Below, in pieces: positions 19,685 through 28,538 of a DNA stretch of 64,000 nucleotides (positions are counted from its first letter, which is position 1; the number at the start of each line of letters is the position of its first letter). This DNA comes from Kriegella aquimaris (GTDB lineage: Bacteria; Bacteroidota; Bacteroidia; Flavobacteriales; Flavobacteriaceae), in NCBI RefSeq assembly GCF_900103215.1, contig NZ_FNGV01000004.1, positions 248,001 through 312,000 on the forward strand, in the 5' to 3' direction. A program made the translations under genes and the position numbers. The notes beneath the pieces are model-generated. The model saw nothing but the letters and a program-made list of their open reading frames with translations, did not search any database and was not told where the DNA came from.

Positions 19685-19715
19685 CAAAATTAAGAACTCC
19701 TTTTTTTCAAAACTA
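19685..19715 (-). promoter_or_regulatory. Possible Bacteroidota -7 promoter elements for the fuconate operon
   Basis: On the minus strand, TAGTTTTG (19708-19715) and TAATTTTG (19685-19692) both match the Bacteroidota -7 consensus TAnnTTTG. The first would leave a leader of about 35 bases before the fucD ATG. No well-spaced TTG -33 partner was found, so this is only a candidate. Confidence 0.25.
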
Positions 19716-19850
19716 CCCAATAAAACGCCTAAATCGATACTTTTTTTGCCGCATCAGATTTTTTGAGTGATTTATAATAGATAATTCATCAAAAGTAGAA
19801 GAAAAAGAGAAGAACAAATGGAGCTAATTGAGTATTTACTTAAAATAATT

Positions 19851-19899
19851 TACCCCTTGAGCCAAACATCTTCACGGCTGTCTTTTGACTCAAAGGGTA
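19851..19899 (-). terminator. Strong hairpin terminator after the SusCD-sulfatase unit
   Basis: The arms 19851-19866 and 19884-19899 pair over 16 positions. In minus-strand RNA the two imperfect positions become G-U pairs. The stem is followed on that strand by a T-rich stretch. It lies 35 bases after the sulfatase stop, so it should end the SusC-SusD-sulfatase transcript before fucD. Confidence 0.75.
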
Positions 19900-19933
19900 T
19901 TTATTGAAATGTTTTTAACCTTAACAAAGACAT

Positions 19934-21775
19934 TTATAGCTTTTCTATATATACATAATAAGCAGGATGCACCCTATTATCTTTGTCTATCAACTGAGCT
20001 TCCATGTTATATTTTCCCGCTGAAATATTAGCAGTGAACGACACTTCCTTTTGTCCTTTTTCAATTTTTGCGGATTTTTCCAAATCGGCAACAAAGATAT
20101 AAGCACTTTCAAAATCAGATTTTATACTGGCCGGCATGAAGCGGTCTAATTCCACTCTTTTTTCTTGTTCAGGGAAGGTTTCGTTTATACCAAGGCCACT
20201 TTCGCGAGGAAATCGGCATAAACTTATCTTGTATTCCCCATCTTCTACAAATTGAATTTTCCAACTTCCAGTAGCTTGAACCGCACTAGCTGCCCCATAT
20301 TGGTGCCACATATGCGTAAATTTACCGGTCAACATATCGTGGGCCGAAATACGACTAGGGTTTTCTTGGGGCGTACCGACCTTAATATAAGCGTAGCGTT
20401 CATTAACGCCTTCATCTGTTATCGATTGCCACCATTTCTCATAGCCCAGGGCCAATTTTTCGACTACTTCCGGATGCTGGTCAAAAACATTTGTGGTCTG
20501 ACTACGGTCTTGGTTCATATCATAGAGTTCCGTTCCGTTCACGAGACGCCAATTGTCGTCCATCACGGAATACTTTCTGTATTTCACCAAATTCTGTAAG
20601 CGCTGCGTATCCATATATAATGTTCTGTTCGGCCATTTGTCACCTTTATCATAAAGTAAGGGTTTTAGACTTTTGCCGTCGAGTGGCTTAACCGGATTAA
20701 AATCAAATCCGAGAAGATCTACAAAAGTGGGTAGCAAATCATAATGCGCAACCAATTTATCGATATCCTTACCACCGGTGAGTTGCCCGTCGGGCCAGCG
20801 AATTAAAAACGGTACGCGATGACCGCCTTCGTACTCACTACCTTTCGAACCTCTGAGACCGGCATCAAAAACTTTGTTTCCGCCGGCTGTTCCATTGTCC
20901 GTTGTAAAGATCAGAATGGTATTGTCGGCAATATCCAATTTCGCTAACTTATCTTCCAAGAGTTTAAAATTATCGTCGATATTGGTTATCATTCCATAAA
21001 ACCGTTGGAACTTTTCCTCCAAGCCCTTTACCCCTTTGTACATATTCAAATACTCTTCTGGCACGTTTAAAGGACCATGCGGAGCATTGGTGGCGATATA
21101 ACAGAAAAAAGGATTGTCCTTATTCGTTTCGATAAAATCCAACGCCTCGGAAAAGAAGACATCCGTACAGTACCCTTCGTATCTTTCCGTTACCCCATTA
21201 TGCCAATAGGTGTCATCGAAGTAGTCATTACCCCAATAATCTGGCCCTTGCGTAATGCCACCTCCCCCATGACGCACGACTTCATGAAAACCTCTATCTT
21301 CAGGGCGGTACGGATAATTATCCCCTAAGTGCCACTTACCGAACATCCCGTTGGTATACCCGTTTTGCGCAAAAATTTGAGGCAGAATAACTTCATCTTC
21401 AAAAAGTAGGGAGCGCCCGGCAATGGTATGGAATACATTTAAGCGGTTGGTATGTCTCCCAGTCATTATGGCACCCCTACTTGGCGCACAGGTCGTCGAC
21501 ACATGATAATTCGTCAACCGTACTGCATCTTTATAGAATTTATCGATGTTCGGAGTTTTTATGTAAGGGTTTCCATAACACCCCAGATCGCCCATACCTT
21601 GGTCATCGGTAATCACCACAACAACATTCGGTTTTTTCTTGGTCGGACTTTGCGCTCGTACAATTATTGACGAGACAAAGGAAACAATCATCAAAACTGA
21701 AAGGAACTTCACCCTATAACTTCTGGTATTCGCACTTACAAGCTTCTTTTTGCTTCTAAATAATGTATGCATCAT
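19934..21775 (-). CDS. Secreted S1 sulfatase with C-terminal beta-sandwich
   Basis: 613 residues. An N-terminal hydrophobic segment near 22-42 (ending IIVRAQS) looks like a signal peptide with a long charged n-region. The metal-binding D57-D58 in VVITDDQG and the formylglycine motif C96-A-P-S-R100 followed by GAIMTGRH mark an active arylsulfatase-type enzyme of the Cys type. IFTTDNGTAGG near 287-297 is the second metal site region. Residues about 490-613 form an extra C-terminal domain (QATGSWKIQFVEDGEYKIS) not present in minimal sulfatases. It is the third gene after SusC and SusD, with a terminator right behind, so it belongs to their transcript. Removal of sulfate from a fucose-containing glycan is the likely role; the exact ester position cannot be read from sequence. 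Confidence 0.93.
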   Translation of the reverse strand: MMHTLFRSKKKLVSANTRSYRVKFLSVLMIVSFVSSIIVRAQSPTKKKPNVVVVITDDQGMGDLGCYGNPYIKTPNIDKFYKDAVRLTNYHVSTTCAPSRGAIMTGRHTNRLNVFHTIAGRSLLFEDEVILPQIFAQNGYTNGMFGKWHLGDNYPYRPEDRGFHEVVRHGGGGITQGPDYWGNDYFDDTYWHNGVTERYEGYCTDVFFSEALDFIETNKDNPFFCYIATNAPHGPLNVPEEYLNMYKGVKGLEEKFQRFYGMITNIDDNFKLLEDKLAKLDIADNTILIFTTDNGTAGGNKVFDAGLRGSKGSEYEGGHRVPFLIRWPDGQLTGGKDIDKLVAHYDLLPTFVDLLGFDFNPVKPLDGKSLKPLLYDKGDKWPNRTLYMDTQRLQNLVKYRKYSVMDDNWRLVNGTELYDMNQDRSQTTNVFDQHPEVVEKLALGYEKWWQSITDEGVNERYAYIKVGTPQENPSRISAHDMLTGKFTHMWHQYGAASAVQATGSWKIQFVEDGEYKISLCRFPRESGLGINETFPEQEKRVELDRFMPASIKSDFESAYIFVADLEKSAKIEKGQKEVSFTANISAGKYNMEAQLIDKDNRVHPAYYVYIEKL

Positions 21776-21868
21776 ATTTAACTATTTTATTTTAATGTAA
21801 TCTATTATTCTTTCTAATGACAATCAAGTATCTGATATGAATTATCTTCTTGACAACCAAAGGTCATT

Positions 21869-23374
21869 TCAATATCCTGTATTTTGAACTAGGTTTTCAT
21901 TGTTGCGTAGCTCATCGGTGGGAATAGGAAATAACAGTTCACGCTCGGTTAACGTTGGTCCATATACAAATTCATGGCCCACGAATTCGTCAAAATTGCC
22001 GGTGGCAACATTGAATGCCTTCCTGAGTCGCACCATATCGAACCAGGTGACATTTTCATAACTGAGTTCGTGCCATTTTTCCTTCCAAACGGCTTCCCGA
22101 AATTGCTCTTTACTTAACCCTGATAATTCAGGAAGTTCCGCTCTGTTCCTGATTCCATTTACAGCGGCATACGTCTCTGTAGTCGGTCCAGACACTTCAT
22201 TCGCAGCTTCTGCATAGATTAGCAGTACTTCTGCATATCGAATCAAATCCCAATTCAAATCACTGCTGGCAGTTTCAAGATTGGCCATTATATCGAAGTG
22301 CTTGTATAGAAAATGCCCCCCTAAAACGATGGTTTCTTCCCTATCGAACTTTGAAGTATAGGTAGTATAATAAAATTCCTTTTCCTCAGCTCTTTTATCA
22401 CCTTCATCATATGAATTAACGAATTCTTGATTGGCATAAATAGCCCCTGTCTGCGCAGAATAGGCCGAAATATTCATGTTATAGGGAATAATCAATGGCT
22501 GCCAATCAGACGGATCTACAAAGGCCTCGTACTGAACCATAAAAACATTTTCCCCAATGTTGTTTTTTGCGGGATCGTGCAGGTCGGCATACTCTGGAAA
22601 TAGACTATACTCTCCTGAATCGATAACTTCTTTGGCCTTGTCTGCCGCTTTTTGATAATATTCCGCACCTTTTTGCAAAGGATTCCCGGCCATGGTAAGG
22701 TACACACTTGACAATAAAGACTTTACTGCGCCCAAGGTTACTCTTCCCGAGGTATCATTAAAAGGAAGGCCAGATGATTCGGCACTGGTTAAATCTTCGA
22801 CAATCAACGTGTAAATATTCTCAGCTGTTTCTTGGGTGGCATACAGGTTTTCTGAACTTAAATCTATAGGGTCCGAAATCAATGGGACCATTCCAAAGAT
22901 TCTAACAAGGTTATAGTAATAATAAGCCCTTAAAAACTTGGCCTCCCCCAACAACTTGTTTTTTTGACCTTCGTCCATAGCAATATCCGGTATATTCGCA
23001 ATGGCCAAATTCGCGTTGGCGATACCCTGATAACTACTGTCCCAATAAGTTTTGCCATAAGCATTATCCGAAGTATTGGTCAAATTTCGAATGATATTAC
23101 TATTATCGGCCTGCCCAAGATCACTCTCGGCAAGTCCGGTAGCAAATTCCAACATCAACCAAGGGCTACCACCATAGGAACCCCCGCGCACTGATCTTAG
23201 GTTCGAATAAATCGAATAAATTGCAGTTTCGGCATGTTCAGCAGTCTTGAAATAGCTGTCTGCAGTTATATTTGAAGGATCTGTTTCCTCTAGAAAATCG
23301 GAGCATCCTATTCCTATGAAGAGCAAAGATCCCATTAACAATACTTGGATTCTAGTTTTTATAGTATTTTTCAT
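21869..23374 (-). CDS. SusD/RagB-family outer-membrane glycan-binding lipoprotein
   Basis: About 501 residues from the chosen start. It binds oligosaccharide at the cell surface and forms a lid on the SusC channel. The lipoprotein signal is clear from MKNTIKTRIQVLL with the lipobox ending IGIGC, followed by SDFLEETDPSN, a typical SusD mature start. The family pattern FLRAYYYYNLVRIFG near residue 135 and the end typical of SusD (LLFPIPTDELRNN...) are present. A longer reading to ATG 23404 would overlap the SusC stop by 14 bases and put 10 extra residues before the signal; the inner ATG at 23374 (or 23383) gives a proper signal and was chosen. Partner of the SusC gene directly upstream. Confidence 0.93.
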   Translation of the reverse strand: MKNTIKTRIQVLLMGSLLFIGIGCSDFLEETDPSNITADSYFKTAEHAETAIYSIYSNLRSVRGGSYGGSPWLMLEFATGLAESDLGQADNSNIIRNLTNTSDNAYGKTYWDSSYQGIANANLAIANIPDIAMDEGQKNKLLGEAKFLRAYYYYNLVRIFGMVPLISDPIDLSSENLYATQETAENIYTLIVEDLTSAESSGLPFNDTSGRVTLGAVKSLLSSVYLTMAGNPLQKGAEYYQKAADKAKEVIDSGEYSLFPEYADLHDPAKNNIGENVFMVQYEAFVDPSDWQPLIIPYNMNISAYSAQTGAIYANQEFVNSYDEGDKRAEEKEFYYTTYTSKFDREETIVLGGHFLYKHFDIMANLETASSDLNWDLIRYAEVLLIYAEAANEVSGPTTETYAAVNGIRNRAELPELSGLSKEQFREAVWKEKWHELSYENVTWFDMVRLRKAFNVATGNFDEFVGHEFVYGPTLTERELLFPIPTDELRNNENLVQNTGY

Positions 23375-23390
23375 GTTTGTCATTTTTGAA

Positions 23391-26300
23391 TTAAAACGTA
23401 GCATTCAACCCGATCATAAATACTCTGGGTTTTGGATATTGGTCAAAGTTTACTTCTCCTTGGCCAAAGGTCGTATCGCTGGTTTGAACCTCGGGATCGT
23501 AGCCTTGGTACTTTGTGCTTATAAAGAAGTTTTGGGCGGAAGTGTAAATCTTCAACCTGCTCAACCTTAATTTATCGGCTATGTCAGACGAGAAATTATA
23601 GCCCAGTAAAAGATTCCTACCCCTAATAAAAGAACCGTCTTGAATCATGTGGGAGGTATCTAAATTATCATAACCTGCCGATACGGGCCTCCACTGTGCG
23701 ATGGGTGTATCTTGATTTTCTGGTGTCCAGCCATTCAAAACGGTGGACAAGCTGTTCGCTATACCCTGACGGTTTTCTTGCGGACGCGTGGTAATGTACA
23801 TGACATCATTACCATATTGAAACTGCAAATCGATTAACAATTCGAAATTCTTATAGCGGAAAGTGTTTATCAAGCTTCCATATCCATCGGGTATACCTTT
23901 ACCAATAATCGTTCTATCGGCTTGATTGATTACCCCGTCGTTGTTCCGGTCTTCTATTTTAACATCTCCAGGCAACCTGAAATATGTTGCTGCTTCATCG
24001 GCTTCGTCAGAGCCCCACGTGCCCAAATTGACCAATCCGAAAAATGAACCGACTGGTTCTCCTTCGCGGATTATGGTTCTGCTCGAAAAAATATCACTTC
24101 CTCCCGAAAGGGCCACTACCTCATTCTTGTTCATGGCAATGTTGAAATCGGTTTCCCAAGAAAAATCGGTATTCAATATATTTTTGGTATTCAAGGAAAA
24201 CTCAAATCCCTTATTCTCCATACTTCCGATGTTACGGAATACAGAGGCATAGCCGCTACTGGTGGGTACCGGTGAATTCAAGAGCATATCGTCGGTTAGC
24301 TTGCGATAAATATCAGCCTCTAAAGAGATTCTTCCATTGAAAAGCCCAACTTCAATGCCTGCATCTACTTGCTTCGTTTTCTCCCATTTTAGGTTAGGAT
24401 TGGCCAATCGATCTATGCCTATACCGTTTACGATAACATCATTTACCACGTAAGCATAGTTTCCGAGACCCGATAAAGCACCATATGCGGGTATTTCTGA
24501 GTTACCCGTAACCCCATAACTTGCGCGCACTTTGAGATTGGAAATAGTGGAAGATTCTTTTAAGAAATCTTCTTCGGAAACTTTCCAGGCCAAGGCCGCG
24601 GACGGGAAGAACGCATACCTGTTCGTATCACCAAATTTTGACGATCCATCGACACGCCCTGTAACCGTCAAAAGGTATTTATTCATTAATCCGTAATTGA
24701 TTCTCCCGAAATACGAATTCAAGCCGTAGGCAAAGGCATTCGAGCTCGGGGTTCTGACCACTGAGCCTGCACCGAGGTTATCGAAGCCGAAAAAATCATC
24801 GGAAAAATTTTCTGAACCGGCACTGAAACCTGTATTGTCTATATGTTGCCATGAAAGTCCCAACAACCCAGTTATCGAATGAATTTTCGCTATATCCTTA
24901 GTATAGGTCAAGTAATTTTCAAATTGCCATGAAGTGTACTCGTTCGATGCCCTTGTGGCATAACCATTGGTGTTCGTACCAATAAAGCTAAGTTCACGAC
25001 CGGCATATTCATCGGTTTTTTGTTCGACGTTATTAACACCTATAGAAGTTCTAAAATCGAGCCCCTTAGCTAAGGTTACATTGGCAAAAATGTTACCGAG
25101 TATGGTATTGGTTCGTAAATATCTCTTGTATTCCTCTCCTACCCTAACAGGGTTCGGGCCTCCTTCCATACCCGGATAGTCGGCATTACTCGCCCAACTA
25201 CCATCAGGATATTTGACTGGTATTATAGGGATATTCTCAATCATATTCCTTCCGACCCAAGAACCATGAATTACTCTTTCTTTTTGATTGTTGTAGCTCA
25301 GGCTACCTCCGACCTTTAACCAATCCCTGATGTTGGAATCGAAAACAAATCGTCCGGAATAGCGCTTTAACCAAGAGTCTTTCATAATACCCTCTTCGTT
25401 CATATAGCCTAGAAAAGCTCCGTAACTACCATTCTCGTTACCCCCTGTAAATGACAATTGATGGTTCTGTGTGAAAGCCGCACGCGTAACTTCATCTTGC
25501 CAATCCGTATTATAAATAGGGTCGCCATTTGCATCGAACAACCTCGGATCATTTCTCTTAGTGGCCGGATCGGTATACTTGCCATTGGCAAACCCGATGG
25601 CATCATATTTTTCTGCGTTCTGGTAGGCTACCTCTTCTATCATCAAAAATTGTTCAGAGTTCAGGACCCCGACTTTTTTGGAAAGATTTCCCAAACTATA
25701 ATAGCTATCATAACTGATTTTTCCGCCTGCTTGACTGCCTCTTTTCGTTGATACCAAAATAACCCCGTTCGCTCCCCTTGAACCATAAATAGCGGTTGCC
25801 GAGGCATCTTTGAGCACCTCGATAGAAGCAATGTCGTTAGGGTTAATATAATCAATAGGAGAGCTATTGTTCGCCAAACCAGTAGAAACCAATATGACCC
25901 CATCTACTACATATAAAGGATCGTTCGATAGACTGACGGATGAATTTCCCCGAATTCTAATATTTGATTTTCCTCCCGGTCGACCCGAATTGATAGAAAC
26001 GCTCACCCCAGGCATCTTACCCGATAGCGATTGGGTAAGTGATGCAGCAGGGCGCTCTTGAAGTTCGTCTGCCGAAACAGATCCAACAGCCCCGGTAAGG
26101 TCACTTTTCTTTTGCGTACCATAACCGATTACGACCACCTCATCTAGACTTGCAGCATCTTCTTGCATGGTTACATTAATACTGTTCGTCTGGCCAACTT
26201 TTAAAGATTGTGTTTTCATTCCTATATAGGAAAAAACCAATTCATCACCAGTACTCGCGGCAATGGTATATTTTCCATCAAAATCAGTTTGCGTACCCGT

Positions 26301-26534
26301 TGTGGTTCCTTCAATCAACACATTCACCCCTGCCAATGGCACCCCTGAATTGTCTAAAACAGTACCTGTGATTTGTTGTTGAACAATCTCAAAATCAGGT
26401 GCTAAAGATACGGCAATAACCCCCGCATAGACCTGTGGAATAAATGTGGGTAAAAGGAATGCAATGAAGCATACCTTAAAAAGTTCCTTTGAGGTAAGCC
26501 CAAAGGAATAAATTCTAGTTTTCCGTTTTTTCAT
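23391..26534 (-). CDS. SusC/RagA-family TonB-dependent outer-membrane transporter
   Basis: 1047 residues, standard length. A signal segment is followed by the carboxypeptidase-like N-terminal extension (QITGTVLDNSGVPLAGVNV at about 55-73), the TonB box/plug start LDEVVVIGYGTQKK near 134-147, plug motifs including RIRGNSS and PLYVVDG, and a long beta-barrel ending in an aromatic residue (GLNATF). The family signature SDLTGAVGSV follows the TonB box. It imports oligosaccharides produced at the surface, together with the SusD encoded next. The flanking fucosidases, sulfatases and fuconate pathway suggest a sulfated fucose-rich substrate. Its start is 67 bases from the remnant of an AraC-type gene. 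Confidence 0.96.
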   Translation of the reverse strand: MKKRKTRIYSFGLTSKELFKVCFIAFLLPTFIPQVYAGVIAVSLAPDFEIVQQQITGTVLDNSGVPLAGVNVLIEGTTTGTQTDFDGKYTIAASTGDELVFSYIGMKTQSLKVGQTNSINVTMQEDAASLDEVVVIGYGTQKKSDLTGAVGSVSADELQERPAASLTQSLSGKMPGVSVSINSGRPGGKSNIRIRGNSSVSLSNDPLYVVDGVILVSTGLANNSSPIDYINPNDIASIEVLKDASATAIYGSRGANGVILVSTKRGSQAGGKISYDSYYSLGNLSKKVGVLNSEQFLMIEEVAYQNAEKYDAIGFANGKYTDPATKRNDPRLFDANGDPIYNTDWQDEVTRAAFTQNHQLSFTGGNENGSYGAFLGYMNEEGIMKDSWLKRYSGRFVFDSNIRDWLKVGGSLSYNNQKERVIHGSWVGRNMIENIPIIPVKYPDGSWASNADYPGMEGGPNPVRVGEEYKRYLRTNTILGNIFANVTLAKGLDFRTSIGVNNVEQKTDEYAGRELSFIGTNTNGYATRASNEYTSWQFENYLTYTKDIAKIHSITGLLGLSWQHIDNTGFSAGSENFSDDFFGFDNLGAGSVVRTPSSNAFAYGLNSYFGRINYGLMNKYLLTVTGRVDGSSKFGDTNRYAFFPSAALAWKVSEEDFLKESSTISNLKVRASYGVTGNSEIPAYGALSGLGNYAYVVNDVIVNGIGIDRLANPNLKWEKTKQVDAGIEVGLFNGRISLEADIYRKLTDDMLLNSPVPTSSGYASVFRNIGSMENKGFEFSLNTKNILNTDFSWETDFNIAMNKNEVVALSGGSDIFSSRTIIREGEPVGSFFGLVNLGTWGSDEADEAATYFRLPGDVKIEDRNNDGVINQADRTIIGKGIPDGYGSLINTFRYKNFELLIDLQFQYGNDVMYITTRPQENRQGIANSLSTVLNGWTPENQDTPIAQWRPVSAGYDNLDTSHMIQDGSFIRGRNLLLGYNFSSDIADKLRLSRLKIYTSAQNFFISTKYQGYDPEVQTSDTTFGQGEVNFDQYPKPRVFMIGLNATF

Positions 26535-26601
26535 TTTCTTACAGTTTTTATTTGGTTAATTTAATTGAGTTCTCACACTATCATTGGTATCTGTACTTAA
26601 A

Positions 26602-26847
26602 TCATATCATCGTAAATACTTCAGCCTCTAGATTTGCATCATCCTGAAAATATACCACATCTTTCAACCACATGTGTGGAGCTTTTTGTTCGATAAGTAC
26701 CACCTCACCTTCTTTAAACTTTTCTATGCTATCGGCGATAAAACGTGGCCCTCAGCTCTGAAGAATTACTGCCAACCCAAATTCAGGATGATAATGCCAC
26801 ACCCCTAAAAAATTAGCATGGCGATCCATTGTCAACACAAAACCTGT
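26602..26847 (-). pseudogene. Remnant of an AraC-family regulator (cupin sensor part only)
   Basis: On the minus strand a frame reads GFVLTMDRHANFLGVWHYHP, then EFGLAVILQS, an in-frame TGA at 26752-26754, then GPRFIADSIEKFKEGEVVLI, PHMWLKDVVYF and LEAEVFTMI before a stop at 26602-26604. This follows, in order, the cupin domain of the common Bacteroidota AraC regulators (WHYHPE..., GTRFIGDSI..., GDLVLIGPNLPHMW..., LEAEA). The start, the region before it (stop at 26848-26850) and the whole helix-turn-helix domain are missing. It is therefore a decayed regulator gene. It fills most of the 396-base gap between a sulfatase gene and SusC and has the same orientation. Identified by eye from motif order. 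Confidence 0.75.
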
Positions 26848-26930
26848 TCAGCAAAGGAAGTTTCGATTCTTTGGCTTAAATCCGATTGCTCAAATTAAAA
26901 ATGAACAATGAACTTTTTACTCCTGATTTA

Positions 26931-28331
26931 TTATTTCAGGTCTTTCCTCTCTTTTGAAAAGCAATCTTCCGATGGATTTTCAGGCAACGTCGCTTCAAAG
27001 GCTTTAAGCTTATCCATTAATTTTTGAAGTTTCTCGGGGTTTTCAGCCGACACATTCTTCTGTTCCGCCCAATCTGAACCGACATTATAGAGTTCAGTTC
27101 TTCCTAATTTATTATTGGTCAATAGCTTCCAATTGTCTTCTTGAACGGCGGCACTTGGCCAAAAATCAGGGCGATCATTTGAAAAACGCCAGTCCCAAAA
27201 AATGGGCTTTTCTCGCTTAAAGGTTTTTCCCATAAAGGCGGATACAATACTCACTCCGTCAGGCTCGTAGTTCTCGGGATACGTCGCTTTTGCCAATTCT
27301 AAAAATGTCGGCAGCAAATCTACGGTGGCCAATTCCGTCGTCTTATCGACCGCTCCAGCAAGCACCTTACCGGGCCATCGAACTAAAAATGGTATGCGAA
27401 CACCACCTGCGAAAAGAGAGCGTTTACGCCCTTTGAGGCCGCCTGTTTCACCTACGGAATAGTAAGTTCCTAGACCAGGACCAGTAGAATTATCTTCTGT
27501 TTTTTTCTTCTTCCCTGTTATTTCAGGTCCATTGTCGGAGGAGAAAACCACTAGGGTATTTTCATCGATACCCAAGGCTTTTAAGGTTTCGAACAAGATT
27601 CCGATGCGGGCATCATATTCCGCTACAGTAGCCGCATAAACCTGTTGTTGCTCGTCTAAATGAGCAAATTGTTTCATATACTCTTCCTTTGGGTAAAATG
27701 GGGTATGCGTCGCATGAATCCAAGCATTGATAAAAAACGGTTTATCCTTGTTCCGTTTTACAAAATCAATCGTTTTATATAGGGTAGAATCTGCCTGCAT
27801 CTGATGTAATTTACTTGGTAAATTAAATGCGCCGTACTCATCGTATCCATATTCCAAGGGAGTGGGCCCATCTTTAACATGAGTATTCGAAAGATGCCAT
27901 TTGCCGTAATGTGCAGTGGCATAGCCCGCTTGCTTTAACATTCTAGGGAGCAATGGGGCTTTGGGGTTCAACCAATCTGGCATACCCCTTTTCATATGTG
28001 ATTCGACGGAAGCAAAATGCCCATGGACACTTTGACGTGCCGGATACTGCCCAGTCATTACCGCGACCCTGCTCGGAGAACAAACCGGATTGACCACGGA
28101 GAAGTTCTGAAAATCGATACCCTCGGCGGCCATTTTATCAAGGTTGGGAGTTTTACAGAAAGTACTGCCGTGAATCCCCAAATCTCCATACCCCCAATCA
28201 TCTGCAAAAATGAATATGATATTAGGTCGGTTATCTTGATTGGTAGTTACTTCTTTCTTAGCCTCTTGTTTACCCCCACACGATAGGATTACCAAGGTGC
28301 TAAAGATCAGGATTTTTGTTCCTATCTTCAT
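26931..28331 (-). CDS. S1 sulfatase, lipoprotein
   Basis: 466 residues. The signal MKIGTKILIFSTLVILSCGG has a lipobox with C18, so the enzyme is probably anchored in the outer or inner membrane. Metal ligands D44-D45 lie in IFADDWGYGD, and the formylglycine motif is C84-S-P-S-R88 followed by VAVMTGQYPARQ. The FSSDNGPE segment near residue 260 supplies further metal ligands, and the C-terminal ELYNVGSDWAEQKN region is typical. It should hydrolyse a sulfate ester on a glycan after Cys-to-formylglycine maturation; the matching maturase gene is not in this window. It lies 207 bases after another sulfatase gene and upstream of the AraC remnant and SusC on the same strand. Confidence 0.93.
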   Translation of the reverse strand: MKIGTKILIFSTLVILSCGGKQEAKKEVTTNQDNRPNIIFIFADDWGYGDLGIHGSTFCKTPNLDKMAAEGIDFQNFSVVNPVCSPSRVAVMTGQYPARQSVHGHFASVESHMKRGMPDWLNPKAPLLPRMLKQAGYATAHYGKWHLSNTHVKDGPTPLEYGYDEYGAFNLPSKLHQMQADSTLYKTIDFVKRNKDKPFFINAWIHATHTPFYPKEEYMKQFAHLDEQQQVYAATVAEYDARIGILFETLKALGIDENTLVVFSSDNGPEITGKKKKTEDNSTGPGLGTYYSVGETGGLKGRKRSLFAGGVRIPFLVRWPGKVLAGAVDKTTELATVDLLPTFLELAKATYPENYEPDGVSIVSAFMGKTFKREKPIFWDWRFSNDRPDFWPSAAVQEDNWKLLTNNKLGRTELYNVGSDWAEQKNVSAENPEKLQKLMDKLKAFEATLPENPSEDCFSKERKDLK

Positions 28332-28538
28332 TTTTTACTCTTGTTTTATGGTATCTGTTTGGAAAGCCGAAATTGATATAGGCCTAGACCCGAGCTTTAT
28401 TCAACTAATCGACAAACTGTTATTGGACAAACCTACAGACCAAGCCCAAAAACGTATTTCTCTGTTCGATCTTTTTTTTGCTTATTTCGCCCAATATTGA
28501 AGAATTTGGGCAATAGAGGCACTCAAAGGGGTTTTCAA

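Noticed and set aside
23375-23404. Longer SusD start at ATG 23404
   Set aside because: It would overlap the SusC stop and place ten hydrophilic residues before a standard lipoprotein signal; the inner ATG gives a normal signal peptide.
28369-28500. Short plus-strand frame in the gap between two sulfatase genes
   Set aside because: It resembles no known protein, lacks a convincing ribosome site, and is opposite to all surrounding genes.
28489-28511. GCCCAA/TTGGGC inverted repeat as a terminator
   Set aside because: No T run follows the stem on either strand, and the stem is only six pairs.
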